Below, one piece after another: positions 1 to 8,159 of a DNA stretch of 64,000 nucleotides. Position 1 is the stretch's first letter. Every line of letters starts with the position of its first letter. The stretch comes from Rhizobium tumorigenes (GTDB lineage: Bacteria > Pseudomonadota > Alphaproteobacteria > Rhizobiales > Rhizobiaceae), in NCBI RefSeq assembly GCF_003240565.2, contig NZ_CP117259.1:240573-304572 (forward strand), in the 5' to 3' direction. Both the position numbers and the translations under genes were made by a program. Under the pieces are notes generated by a model, which was not told where the DNA came from, ran no database searches, and worked only from the letters and a program-made list of their open reading frames with translations.

Positions 1-65
1 TGCGACAGGGCCCCGCTGCCCATGGCACCGAGACCGATGACGGCGACGTCGAATTGCGGTGTCAT
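1..65 (-). CDS. FAD-dependent oxidoreductase, N-terminal fragment (cut by window edge)
   Basis: Only the first 21 residues are inside the window, running leftward from an ATG at 65. They read M-T-P-Q-F-D-V-A-V-I-G-L-G-A-M-G-S, a Rossmann start with the GxGxxG dinucleotide-binding pattern. The form IGLGAMGS is typical of monomeric sarcosine oxidase and N-methyltryptophan oxidase relatives (DAO family), which oxidatively demethylate secondary amino acids. The gene starts 16 bp after the HutH-like gene on the same strand, so it is probably the last seen member of the transporter operon at 82-4713. The family is a fair guess from the N-terminus; the substrate cannot be told. Confidence 0.6.
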   Translation of the reverse strand, partial: MTPQFDVAVIGLGAMGSGALS

Positions 66-81
66 GGCTACATTCCCGATT

Positions 82-1572
82 TCAGTAAGGCGGCGGTGGC
101 ATGTCGCGGATCATTGATTTGATCGCCTCGATGTCGCCGCCAAGCGGACGGTCGTCGGCATAATGCGCGACGCGGCTGCGGACAAGCCGGTAAATCGTCT
201 CTGTGCCATCGGCGCGCGCTGCCGCCTTAGCCAGGAAGTCATGTGCCTGTGCGGCGGCCATCAGTTCAATCGCAAGGATGTACTCGGCGTTGTCGAGCAC
301 TGCGAGCAGCTTGTTGGCGGCGGCGGTCGGGTGGGCGAGAAAATCCTCCTGCAACGCCGATGTCAGGCCGCCATCGGTACTGGCGGGAGCAGCCAGCCGA
401 CGGTTTTCGTTGGCGAGCGCTGCGGCACTGTACTGGGCGATCATCAGGCCGGAATGGCTGCCTGCGTCGCTGGCGAGGAACGGCGGCAGGCCGCTCACCA
501 GTGGATTGACCAGCCGGTCCATCCGGCGTTCGCTCATCGCAGCGATCTGCGCCAACGCAATCGCGAGGCCGTCCGCCGCCTGGCCGAGTGCCGGCGACAC
601 GGCATGGGCCTCCGAGGAGACGACGGGATGGTCCGGCGTGCCGTAGACGGCGGGATTGTCGGTGACGGAGGCCAGTTCCTGGTCGACCACGCGGGCGGAA
701 TTTTCGAAGACATCGCGGGCTGCGCCATGGGCATGCGGGATGGCACGCAGGCTGAGGGCATCCTGCGTGCGTTTGCCGAGCGCTGCCGCAATCAGACCGC
801 TGCCGGCGAGCCGCCGCCGTAACGATGCGCCTACTTTCTGGACGCCATCCGAAACCTTGAGGGCGAGCACGGTCTCGTCGAAAGCTGCCATCTGTCCGCC
901 GGCTGCCTCGAACGTCAGGGCGGCGATGGCATCGGCCCAGTCGAGAAGATTGGCTGCACGCGCCAGTGCCACGCAGGAAAGCCCGGTGGCGCAGGCCGTG
1001 CCGTTGACAAGGCTGAGACCCTCCTTGGCACCCAGCACCAGCGGGGCAAGGCCGATTGCTGCAAGCGCCTGGCGACCGGTCATAGGCTGTCCGGCAACAT
1101 GGGCCGCACCCTCGCCGATCAGCACCAGTGCCGTGTGGGCATTGTGGGTGAGGTAGCCTGCCGATCCCTTGCAGGGGACGTCTGGAATGCAGTCCTTGTC
1201 GAGAAACGTCCGGAGGTGGTCGACGATCTCGCGGCGCACACCGGAATAGCCGTGGGAAAAATTGGCGATCTGGGCGGCGATGATCGCCCTGACTTCGCGC
1301 CGGGCCAGAAGCGGTCCGACGCCGCAGGCATGGCTGAGGATGATGTTGCGTGACAGCTTGCTTTGCGATGCGAGGTCGACCACCGTATCCGACAGGGCGC
1401 CGACGCCGGTGTTGATGCCGTAGGCCCGCTTGCCCGTTTCGACGATGCGGGCAACGATGCGGCTGGCATTGTCGATGCGCGCCCAGACTTCGGGGGCGAG
1501 CGACAGGTCTTCGCCGCCTGCGATGGCCGCGACGTCGCGCCAGCCGAGCTTTGATTCAAGAGTGACGGTCAT
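82..1572 (-). CDS. HutH-like aromatic amino acid lyase homologue lacking the MIO motif
   Basis: The 496-residue protein has the length and fold signature of histidine ammonia-lyase: YGINTG at 51-56 with the catalytic-position Tyr, NGT at 190-192, and QED near 410. However, the site that normally reads [11 protein letters not shown], whose Ala-Ser-Gly cyclises to the MIO electrophile, here reads KGSAGYLTHNAH (135-146). It is about three residues shorter and has no Ala-Ser-Gly. The Tyr of the usual QDPYxxR motif is also missing (QDALSLR). I re-read the codons here and see no frameshift. The gene begins 4 bp after the ABC ATPase gene, so it is co-transcribed with an amino-acid importer. Without MIO, ordinary histidine deamination is unlikely. 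A non-MIO elimination, for example loss of trimethylamine from a betaine as in ergothionase, is my inference. Confidence 0.85.
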   Translation of the reverse strand: MTVTLESKLGWRDVAAIAGGEDLSLAPEVWARIDNASRIVARIVETGKRAYGINTGVGALSDTVVDLASQSKLSRNIILSHACGVGPLLARREVRAIIAAQIANFSHGYSGVRREIVDHLRTFLDKDCIPDVPCKGSAGYLTHNAHTALVLIGEGAAHVAGQPMTGRQALAAIGLAPLVLGAKEGLSLVNGTACATGLSCVALARAANLLDWADAIAALTFEAAGGQMAAFDETVLALKVSDGVQKVGASLRRRLAGSGLIAAALGKRTQDALSLRAIPHAHGAARDVFENSARVVDQELASVTDNPAVYGTPDHPVVSSEAHAVSPALGQAADGLAIALAQIAAMSERRMDRLVNPLVSGLPPFLASDAGSHSGLMIAQYSAAALANENRRLAAPASTDGGLTSALQEDFLAHPTAAANKLLAVLDNAEYILAIELMAAAQAHDFLAKAAARADGTETIYRLVRSRVAHYADDRPLGGDIEAIKSMIRDMPPPPY

Positions 1573-1576
1573 GGGA

Positions 1577-2347
1577 TCAGCTTCCGAAATTGCCGATGAA
1601 CTGGCGGAACGCCGGCGAGCCGCCGCCGCCGAACATCTCTTCCGGGCTGCCGGAACTGTCGATCAGCCCTTCGCGCATGAAGACGACGCGGTTGGAGACG
1701 TTGCGGGCAAAGCTCATTTCGTGGGTGACGACCAGCATGGTCATGCCCTCTTCTGCCAGCGCCCGCATGACGCGCAGCACCTCGCCGACCAGTTCCGGAT
1801 CCAGCGCCGAGGTTGGTTCGTCGAACAGCATCACCTTCGGCTTCATCGCCAGCGCCCGGGCAATCGCCGCGCGCTGCTGCTGGCCGCCGGAGAGATGGGC
1901 CGGGTAGGCGTGGCGCTTGTCCGCAATGCCGACCTTCTCGAGCAGCGCTTCGGCGTCGGCGACGGCTTCCGCACGAGGCCGCTTCAGCACGTGGATCGGG
2001 CCTTCTATGACATTCTGCAGGATGGTCATGTGGGACCAGAGATTGAACGACTGGAACACCATGCCGAGTTCCGAGCGGATATGGTCGACCTGGCGGTTGC
2101 TCTCCGGCTTGCTCCGCCCGTTCTTGTGGATCATGCGGATCTGCTCGCCATCCACCCAGATCTCGCCGTCATTGGCGACTTCGAGCAGGTTGATGCAGCG
2201 AAGGAATGTCGACTTGCCGGAGCCGGAGGCGCCGAGCAGGGATATGACGTCGCCATCCTCGGCATCCAGCGAGATGCCGCGCAGCACCTCGTGGGTGCCG
2301 AAGCTCTTGCGGATATTGCGGACCGAAAGTCGGTTGACGCGGGCCAT
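1577..2347 (-). CDS. Polar amino acid ABC transporter, ATP-binding protein
   Basis: This 256-residue cytoplasmic ATPase powers import of a polar amino acid. Visible motifs are Walker [10 protein letters not shown] (39-47), a Q-loop in VFQSFNLW, the signature LSGGQQQR, Walker [13 protein letters not shown], and an H-loop THEM. The HisP/OccP-type insert around the [10 protein letters not shown] stretch is typical of histidine/arginine/opine transporters. It lies downstream of two permeases (22 bp after the second) and immediately upstream of the MIO-less HutH-like gene. The whole set probably imports histidine or a histidine derivative; specificity is inferred from context only. Confidence 0.93.
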   Translation of the reverse strand: MARVNRLSVRNIRKSFGTHEVLRGISLDAEDGDVISLLGASGSGKSTFLRCINLLEVANDGEIWVDGEQIRMIHKNGRSKPESNRQVDHIRSELGMVFQSFNLWSHMTILQNVIEGPIHVLKRPRAEAVADAEALLEKVGIADKRHAYPAHLSGGQQQRAAIARALAMKPKVMLFDEPTSALDPELVGEVLRVMRALAEEGMTMLVVTHEMSFARNVSNRVVFMREGLIDSSGSPEEMFGGGGSPAFRQFIGNFGS

Positions 2348-2369
2348 GGTCGCTCCAGTTCAGACTGCG

Positions 2370-3074
2370 TTACGCCTTCAAAGCCTGCGGCGCTGCGCGG
2401 CGATGGCGGGAGAGGCGATATTCGAGCAAGCCAAAGGCCTGCAGGATGATGAAATTCAGGACGAGATAGATGACGGCGGCGCAGAGAAATACCTCCATCG
2501 TCCGGTAGGTGTGCGAGATCAGCCGCTGGGCGACGCCGGTTACCTCCCAGACGGTGACGAGGCTTGCGAGCGCCGTCGACTTCAACATCAGCACGATCTC
2601 GGTCGAATAGGCAGGCAGCGCATGGCGGAAGGCAATGGGCGCCAGGATGCGGCGGACCAGCAGGAAGCCGGACATGCCGATCGAGCGGGCCGCCTCGATC
2701 TCCTTCGGCGAAACGGCGCGGATACCGCCGCGAAAGATTTCGGCCGTGTAGCCGGCCGTGCAGAGCGCCAGCGACAGCACGGCGCAGACAAAGGGCTCGC
2801 GCAGCAGCGGCCAGAGAAACGAGTAGCGGATGATGCCGAACTGGCCGAGGCCGTAAAAGATCAGGAACATCTGGATCAGCAGCGGCGAGCCGCGAAACAC
2901 GAAAATATAGGCCTTGGCGAAGCCCGACAGGATCGGATTGCCGCCGGTGCGCATCCAGACGAGCCCCAGCGCCAGCAGGCCTCCTAGGGTGATCGACGTG
3001 ATGAACAGGGCCAGCGTCATCGGCAGGGCGGCGAGCAGCGTAGCCATGGTCGATGACAGGAAGGCGATATCCAT
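2370..3074 (-). CDS. Polar amino acid ABC transporter permease (HisM/OccM type)
   Basis: A 234-residue inner-membrane permease of the HisMQ family with about five hydrophobic segments. The EAA loop is seen as EIEAARSIGMSGFLLVRRI. The start at 3074 was chosen because it lies 2 bp after the stop of the preceding permease, and the residue run MDIAFLSSTMATLL looks like a normal permease N-terminus. A longer upstream reading overlaps the previous gene and is low-complexity. It forms the membrane pore as a heterodimer with the product of 3077-3802. Confidence 0.92.
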   Translation of the reverse strand: MDIAFLSSTMATLLAALPMTLALFITSITLGGLLALGLVWMRTGGNPILSGFAKAYIFVFRGSPLLIQMFLIFYGLGQFGIIRYSFLWPLLREPFVCAVLSLALCTAGYTAEIFRGGIRAVSPKEIEAARSIGMSGFLLVRRILAPIAFRHALPAYSTEIVLMLKSTALASLVTVWEVTGVAQRLISHTYRTMEVFLCAAVIYLVLNFIILQAFGLLEYRLSRHRRAAPQALKA

Positions 3075-3076
3075 GA

Positions 3077-3802
3077 TCAGGCCTTCCCCATTGTTGCCGA
3101 CGGCATGCTGCGGTTGGCGCGACGTTCGGCGCGGTTGAAAACCTGGTCCGAAAGGCTGGTCAGGATCAGGTAGAGGCACCCGCCGGCGATAAAGAACAGG
3201 AAATAATGCCGCGTCGAGCCGGCGGCCACCTGGCTGGTGCGCATCAGTTCGGCAAGCCCGGTAACAGAGATCAGGGCTGAATCCTTGAGGCTCAGCTGCC
3301 AGACATTGCCGAGGCCGGGGATGGCAAGCCTGAGCACCTGCGGCAGGATGATCCGGCGGAAGCGCAGTCGCGTGCCCATGCCGATCGCCGAGGCGGCTTC
3401 CAGTTCGCCCTTCGAGATCGCCAGGTAGGCGCCGCGAAATACTTCAGCCTGGTAGGAGCCTGAGATGACCCCCACGGCAAGGGCTCCGGCGGCAAAGGAC
3501 GGCAAGCCAAGGAAGCCGTCGTAGCCCAGTGCCTTGCCGATGGAGGTCAGGGCGCTCGAGCCGCCAAAATAGATGAGATAGATGATCAGCAGTTCAGGCA
3601 CGCCGCGAAAGACGGTGGTGTAGGCATGGCCGAGCGCCCACAGAAGCCTGTTGCCGGAAAGCTTGGCTGCGGCGACGAGGGTGCCGAGAATGGCGCCGAT
3701 TGCCAGCGCCGCTGCAGTGACGGCGAGCGTCAGCAGCGTTGCTACGAGAAGCAGGGCGCCCCACCCGGTCGAACCGAAGCCCAGCAGTTGCAATGTCGAC
3801 AT
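3077..3802 (-). CDS. Polar amino acid ABC transporter permease (HisQ/OccQ type)
   Basis: A 241-residue integral membrane protein with a HisMQ permease fold. The EAA loop ELEAASAIGMGTRLRFRRI contacts the ATPase. Hydrophobic segments lie near residues 12-40, 55-75, 85-110 and 185-215. It follows the binding-protein gene by 68 bp, a gap that holds a strong hairpin, and precedes the second permease by 2 bp. It is the first membrane gene of the binding protein-Q-M-P order usual for opine and histidine transporters. Confidence 0.92.
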   Translation of the reverse strand: MSTLQLLGFGSTGWGALLLVATLLTLAVTAAALAIGAILGTLVAAAKLSGNRLLWALGHAYTTVFRGVPELLIIYLIYFGGSSALTSIGKALGYDGFLGLPSFAAGALAVGVISGSYQAEVFRGAYLAISKGELEAASAIGMGTRLRFRRIILPQVLRLAIPGLGNVWQLSLKDSALISVTGLAELMRTSQVAAGSTRHYFLFFIAGGCLYLILTSLSDQVFNRAERRANRSMPSATMGKA

Positions 3803-3830
3803 CTGTTATTCCGAAATGGCGAAAACATTG

Positions 3831-3861
3831 GATGCCCCCGGTCCTATCGACCGGAGGCATC
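3831..3861 (-). promoter_or_regulatory. Intercistronic hairpin after the binding-protein gene
   Basis: A 13-bp stem with one mismatch and a 5-nt loop: GATGCC-C-CCGGTC, loop CTATC, GACCGG-A-GGCATC. It sits just after the binding-protein stop codon and before the permease start on the minus strand. Hairpins in this position commonly protect binding-protein mRNA or partly terminate transcription, so that binding protein is made in excess. The function here is inferred from position. Confidence 0.6.
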
Positions 3862-3870
3862 TGTTGGAAG

Positions 3871-4713
3871 TTATTTCGGGCTGACGTCGGTCTTGAACCA
3901 CTTCATCGACAGGGTCTTGACGGTGCCATCGGCGAGTGCCGACTTGATGGCCGCGCTGAACATGTCGCGCAGGTCTGTATCGGACTTGCGAACGCCGAGG
4001 CCTTCGCCGATACCCCAGATGGGTCCGGCAATCTGCGGGCCGGAGAAGCCGAGCGCGCCATTGGCTGCTTCGAAGGCGGTTTCGAAATAGACGGCGTCGT
4101 CAAAGCCGAGATCTATACGGCCGTTCTGCAGGTCGAGGTCGCGATCGGCGCCGGTCTTGTATTCGCGGATCGTGGCGATGTCTGCAAAGTTGTCATAGAC
4201 GAACTTGGCGTAGACTGTGGCGGCCTGGATACCGATTGTCTTGCCTTTGAAGGCTTTCTTCAGCGCTTCGATCTCCGCCACGCCCGTCTGGCCGGGTGCC
4301 ATGGTGATGGTCTTGCCGGTGCCGGCAGCATTCGCCAGCGGGCTGTCCTTGGCGACGGCAAAGGCTGCTGGCGTCGCAGCATATGGAACGGTGAAGTCGA
4401 TGACCTGCTTGCGCTCGTCGGTGATCGACAGGGCATCCATGATGATGTCGAACTTGCCGGCGTTGAGCGCCGGGATCATGCCGTCCCAATCGGAGGCCAC
4501 GAGCTTGCACTCGACCTTGGCCTTCTCGCAGAGCACCTTGGCCAGCTCCGGCTCGAAGCCGCCCAGCGTGCCATCGGCATTGGTCATGTTCCAGGGCGCA
4601 TAGGCGCCTTCGAGCGTGATGGTGACGGTTTTCCAGTCCTTGGCTTCGGCGGCAGGTCCGGCAAGGGTGGCCAGCGCCACGGCGCCCGATAGTAGCAATG
4701 CATTGATTTTCAT
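3871..4713 (-). CDS. Polar amino acid ABC transporter, periplasmic substrate-binding protein
   Basis: A 280-residue SBP_bac_3 protein with a signal peptide (MKINALLLSGAVALATLAGP, then AEA-K). Family features follow: EGAYAPWNMTNADGTLGGFEPELAKVLCEKA at the N-lobe, then WDGMIPALNAGKFDIIMDALSIT. These match lysine/arginine/ornithine- and octopine/nopaline-type binding proteins. The ATG at 4713 was chosen because it follows an AGAGGAGAG ribosome-binding site and opens the signal peptide; an in-frame start at 4845 would bury it. It is the first gene of an operon running to a HutH-like lyase. The likely ligand is histidine or a relative, by context only. Confidence 0.93.
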   Translation of the reverse strand: MKINALLLSGAVALATLAGPAAEAKDWKTVTITLEGAYAPWNMTNADGTLGGFEPELAKVLCEKAKVECKLVASDWDGMIPALNAGKFDIIMDALSITDERKQVIDFTVPYAATPAAFAVAKDSPLANAAGTGKTITMAPGQTGVAEIEALKKAFKGKTIGIQAATVYAKFVYDNFADIATIREYKTGADRDLDLQNGRIDLGFDDAVYFETAFEAANGALGFSGPQIAGPIWGIGEGLGVRKSDTDLRDMFSAAIKSALADGTVKTLSMKWFKTDVSPK

Positions 4714-5034
4714 GGTCTCTCCTCTGGGGGCAAAATTGGCCGCGTCGTTGCACTGCCGGTCTGTGCCGGGTTGCTGCCTCGACATGGCCTCGGTGTAAAA
4801 TGGTTTAAAGCCAATGCACCATATGAGATTTCGGAGGCGCGGCAAGCCGCCCCTTATTTAATATGCAAATTTGATTGCTGCTTAAGGATTGGGCGATCCA
4901 GTCTGCGTCTCGCATAGGCCTCGCTGCGACATAAGTCTATATTTATGAAAATGCCGGATATGCCTCAGAAACTTCAAGCATTTCTGATAGACCTGTGATT
5001 CTCAAATTTCGGTGATGAACGGAGACAGCCGCCG
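4714..5034. other. Divergent intergenic region
   Basis: These 321 bp separate the minus-strand transporter operon from the plus-strand microprotein genes and should hold promoters for both. Two AT-rich patches stand out, near 4855-4880 and 4930-5010. On the minus strand TTAAGC and TATTAA, 16 bp apart near 4860-4890, could be a sigma-70 promoter, but the match is weak. I see no clear operator and no copy of the TGTATATACA palindrome found upstream of hutI. Confidence 0.4.
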
Positions 5035-5184
5035 ATGGCCATTCGCCCCCTCTTGATCGGTCTCACTCTCATTCTTGCGCTGGTGATGATCGTGCTCAGC
5101 ATCCTGCTGGTCAATCCGACGCACACCATCCGCCAGGCCGAACCCTTTGCGCCGCAGCAACCTGGTGCAAATCCGCAGCAGTAA
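5035..5184 (+). CDS. Single-helix membrane microprotein
   Basis: A 49-residue ORF. One strong hydrophobic helix spans about residues 5-27 (LLIGLTLILALVMIVLSILLV), followed by a Pro/Gln-rich tail ending NPQQ. A GGAGA element lies about 12 bases before the ATG. Composition and codon use fit a real small inner-membrane protein. I do not recognise the family and give no function. A second microprotein gene follows 86 bp downstream. Confidence 0.5.
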   Translation: MAIRPLLIGLTLILALVMIVLSILLVNPTHTIRQAEPFAPQQPGANPQQ

Positions 5185-5270
5185 GCTGGTATTGTCGGGC
5201 GCAGGACCCCACCTACGGAACTGTCTGCTACGCGGTGCGTTTGTCGGGCAAGTTCACAAGGAAAAGTCCA

Positions 5271-5393
5271 ATGCGAGTAATGATAGCCGTCGTAACGATC
5301 ATGGTGGTGTCTGTTCTCAGCCTGTCGATGCTGACACCGGCGGGCGAAGAGATGACCGGCAAGGGTTCCAAGCTGGAAGCCTCCATCAACTAG
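5271..5393 (+). CDS. Small hydrophobic, possibly exported, microprotein
   Basis: A 40-residue ORF opening MRVMIAVVTIMVVSVLSLSM, which can be a membrane anchor or a signal sequence, followed by a short polar tail (TPAGEEMTGKGSKLEASIN). The ATG follows AAGGAAAAG at good spacing. It lies in tandem with the microprotein at 5035-5184 and may share its transcript. The family is not recognised. Confidence 0.45.
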   Translation: MRVMIAVVTIMVVSVLSLSMLTPAGEEMTGKGSKLEASIN

Positions 5394-5428
5394 GCTGAGC
5401 CTGGTCTCTCTGACGATACATCTCTCGT

Positions 5429-6775
5429 CTAAGCCGAAATCAGTCGGGTCATAGTGGCAACAAAACGCTTTCGGATCCCGTCGCGCCCGACATGCTTCCC
5501 ACCGCTGACCTGCTTGCGCCCGAGTGCCCAGACGTTGTCGATCCGCACACCTCCGGCAAAGATCCAGTGATCCAGCAACTGGTCGCCTTCGAGATAGGGC
5601 ACAGCGGAGACATCCAGCGATACGAGATCGGCGTAGTTTCCTTTTTCCAGCCCTGTCGCGGTTTGGAGCGCGATACCACCGCCCATCAACGCCTGATCGA
5701 ACAGAGCGCGACCGGTAGAGCCGTTTTGCGGTGCTGCAACGTTTCGGGCGCGGAGGTCGAGGCGCTGAGAATATTCCAGCTGGCGCAACTCCTCCGGCAC
5801 CGAGATCAGGACGTTCGAGTCCGAGCCGATGCCAAACCGCCCTCTCTCTGACAGGAACTGCGGGGCAGGAAATGTCCCGTCTCCAAGGTTGGCCTCGGTG
5901 ATCGGGCAGAGGCCTGCCACCGCGCCGCTGCTGGCCATGCGTATCGTTTCATCCTCTGTCATATGTGTCGCATGGATCAGGCACCAGCGCGCATCGACAT
6001 CGGCATGGTCGAGGAGCCATTCGACGGGCCGTGCGCCGGACCAGGCAATGCAGTCCTCTAGCTCCTTGACCTGCTCTGCGACGTGGATGTGGATTGGACC
6101 GTTCCGCCCAAGCTCTGCGGCAAAGCTTAGTTCTTCCGGCGTCACTGCCCGCAGGCTGTGCGGCGCAAGGCCGAGCACGGCGCCTTCCAGCGCGCCAATG
6201 ACCTGCCGGCATCCCTCCATCAGCGTCGCAAAGCTATCCGGCGTATTGATAAAGCGGCGTTGGCCCTCGATCGGCTGACCGCCTCCGAAACCGGACCGCG
6301 CGTAAAGCACCGGCAGCAGCGTCAGGCCGATACCGGCTTGACTGCTGGCAGCACCGATGCGTTCGGCCAATTCGGCAATGTTGGCATAGGGCCTGCCGTC
6401 CTTATCGTGATGCAGGTAGTGGAATTCCCCGACGCGGCAAAAGCCGGCCTCCAGCATCTCCATGTAGAGTTCGGCCGCAACCGCCTCGACATCCTCGGGC
6501 GTCATCGACAGGGCGAACTTGTACATCACCGTCCGCCAGCTCCAGAAGCTGTCGCTGCCGGGGCCTCGCACTTCGGCAAGACCTGCCATCGCCCGCTGGA
6601 AAGCGTGGCTGTGCAGGTTGGGCATCGCGGGTACGAGCACTGCGTGGCGCTCGTCGGCTGCCTCGGCCGGTACGCCCGCAGCGATGCTGACGATGCGCCC
6701 GTCGGCAATCTCTATGCGTACGTCCTTTTGCCAGCCGGTTGGCAATAGGGCCGATCCTGCGTGAAGTCCGACCAT
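5429..6775 (-). CDS. hutF: Formimidoylglutamate deiminase (HutF)
   Basis: HutF hydrolyses N-formimidoyl-L-glutamate to N-formyl-L-glutamate and ammonia, the fourth step of the five-step histidine pathway. The 448-residue product is an amidohydrolase: metal motif NLHSHAFQRAMAGL near residues 53-66, an HxH-like VAEQ segment (IHIHVAEQ), and a late GIGSDSN metal aspartate. The ATG at 6775 was preferred to the one at 6781 because AAGGGG ends 7 bases before the former but only one base before the latter. It faces hutI across a 121-bp gap with a HutC-type palindrome, and its product is the substrate of HutG encoded downstream of hutH. Confidence 0.95.
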   Translation of the reverse strand: MVGLHAGSALLPTGWQKDVRIEIADGRIVSIAAGVPAEAADERHAVLVPAMPNLHSHAFQRAMAGLAEVRGPGSDSFWSWRTVMYKFALSMTPEDVEAVAAELYMEMLEAGFCRVGEFHYLHHDKDGRPYANIAELAERIGAASSQAGIGLTLLPVLYARSGFGGGQPIEGQRRFINTPDSFATLMEGCRQVIGALEGAVLGLAPHSLRAVTPEELSFAAELGRNGPIHIHVAEQVKELEDCIAWSGARPVEWLLDHADVDARWCLIHATHMTEDETIRMASSGAVAGLCPITEANLGDGTFPAPQFLSERGRFGIGSDSNVLISVPEELRQLEYSQRLDLRARNVAAPQNGSTGRALFDQALMGGGIALQTATGLEKGNYADLVSLDVSAVPYLEGDQLLDHWIFAGGVRIDNVWALGRKQVSGGKHVGRDGIRKRFVATMTRLISA

Positions 6776-6855
6776 CGGCATTCCCCTTCTATTTGCGGGC
6801 GATCCGTCCTAGGTTCCTCGCCAGCCGCCATATTTCCGCTTGTCACACGGTTATT

Positions 6856-6867
6856 ATGTATATACAT
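6856..6867. promoter_or_regulatory. Putative HutC operator
   Basis: The perfect 12-bp palindrome ATGTATATACAT lies midway between divergent hutF and hutI. HutC, a GntR-family urocanate-responsive repressor, is known in Pseudomonas and others to bind TGTATATACA-like dyads. Downstream of TTGTCA at 6840-6845, the palindrome occupies the expected -10 position for hutI, so bound repressor would block the promoter. No hutC gene is in the window, so the regulator must be encoded elsewhere. Confidence 0.6.
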
Positions 6868-6896
6868 GTTAAGTCATAAAGAAAGGCGCAAAGCTG

Positions 6897-8159
6897 ATGA
6901 CCGGGAACAATTCCTCCGAACAGAATACCGCATTTCTAGGCCGCCCACGTCTGCTGCGCAACGCCCGCCTTGCGACGCTGGACAGCCGCCTGCCCGGCCT
7001 CGGTATCGTCGAAAAGGCTGCAATGGTCGTCGAGAACGGCCGCATTGCCTATGCCGGCCCGGAGACCGAATTGCCGGTCTGGGCCATCGAGACCGCCGAC
7101 ATCCTCGACCTCGAAGGGCGCTGGGTTACCCCCGGACTGGTCGATTGCCACACGCACATCATCTATGGCGGTAATCGCGCCCGCGAGTTTGAAATGCGGC
7201 TCGAAGGCGCCTCCTACGAAGAAGTTGCGCGCGCTGGTGGCGGCATCGTTTCCTCGGTCACTGCCACCAACGCCCTGTCTGTCGAGGGTCTTGTCGCGGC
7301 CGCCTTGCCGAGGCTGGACACGCTGCTGGTCGAAGGCGTGACCACCATCGAAATCAAGTCCGGCTACGGCCTGAACATCGACGCCGAACTGCGGATCTTG
7401 CGCGCCGCCCGGGCTCTTGAACGCATCCGTCCGGTCCGCGTCGTCACCTCCTATCTCGCAGCACACGCGACGCCCGTCGACTACAAGGGGCGCAACGACG
7501 CCTATATCGACGAGATTGTGCTTCCCGGCATGCGGCAGGGTGCGTCGGAAGGCCTGATCGATGCCGTTGACGGATTTTGCGAAGGTATCGCATTCGCGCC
7601 ATCCGAAATCGCCCGGGTGTTCGACGCCGCCAAGGCGCTCGGCCTGCCGGTCAAGCTGCATGCCGAGCAGCTTTCCAATCTCGGCGGTGCCAGGCTCGCG
7701 GCCTCCTATGGCGCCCTGTCGGCCGATCATCTCGAATATCTGGACGCTGCAGGCGTGGCGGCGCTTGCCGCGAGCGGTACGGTGGCTGTGCTGCTGCCCG
7801 GCGCCTTCTATGCCATCAACGAGAAGCAGAAGCCGCCGGTCCAACTCTTGCGCGATGCTGGGGTGAGGATCGCCATTGCCACCGACAGCAATCCCGGAAC
7901 CTCGCCGCTGACATCCCTGCTGCTTACCATGAACATGTCGGCGACCCTGTTTGGCCTGACGGTCGAGGAGTGCATTGCCGGGACGACCCGCGAGGCAGCG
8001 CGGGCTCTCGGCCTGCTCGCCGAAACCGGGACCATCGAGGTCGGCAAATCGGCAGATCTCGCCGTCTGGAATGTCGATAGCCCGGCCGAACTTGTCTACC
8101 GGATTGGTTTCAATCCGCTGTATGCGCACCTGTTCAAGGGCGGGAGGATCGATCGATGA
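6897..8159 (+). CDS. hutI: Imidazolonepropionase (HutI)
   Basis: HutI opens the ring of 4-imidazolone-5-propionate to give N-formimidoyl-L-glutamate in the cytoplasm. The 420-residue product carries the amidohydrolase metal motif [14 protein letters not shown] near 78-91, [12 protein letters not shown] after it, KLHAEQLSN with the conserved His, and [10 protein letters not shown] with the metal Asp near 330. Length is normal for the family. The ATG follows AAAGGCGCAAAGCTG. The stop overlaps the hutH start in an ATGA junction at 8156-8159, so the two are translationally coupled. Confidence 0.96.
   Translation: MTGNNSSEQNTAFLGRPRLLRNARLATLDSRLPGLGIVEKAAMVVENGRIAYAGPETELPVWAIETADILDLEGRWVTPGLVDCHTHIIYGGNRAREFEMRLEGASYEEVARAGGGIVSSVTATNALSVEGLVAAALPRLDTLLVEGVTTIEIKSGYGLNIDAELRILRAARALERIRPVRVVTSYLAAHATPVDYKGRNDAYIDEIVLPGMRQGASEGLIDAVDGFCEGIAFAPSEIARVFDAAKALGLPVKLHAEQLSNLGGARLAASYGALSADHLEYLDAAGVAALAASGTVAVLLPGAFYAINEKQKPPVQLLRDAGVRIAIATDSNPGTSPLTSLLLTMNMSATLFGLTVEECIAGTTREAARALGLLAETGTIEVGKSADLAVWNVDSPAELVYRIGFNPLYAHLFKGGRIDR

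Noticed and set aside
163..822. Long plus-strand open frames across the HutH-like gene
   Set aside because: They are antisense shadows of a GC-rich coding gene whose protein is clearly of the lyase family.
82..1572. The missing MIO motif as a sequencing frameshift
   Set aside because: The codons around 1139-1180 read through in one frame with homologous sequence on both sides, so a local frameshift would need two compensating errors.
6936..8129. A 397-codon minus-strand frame opposite hutI
   Set aside because: It mirrors hutI over its whole length and has a low-complexity, unconserved look; hutI itself is unmistakable.
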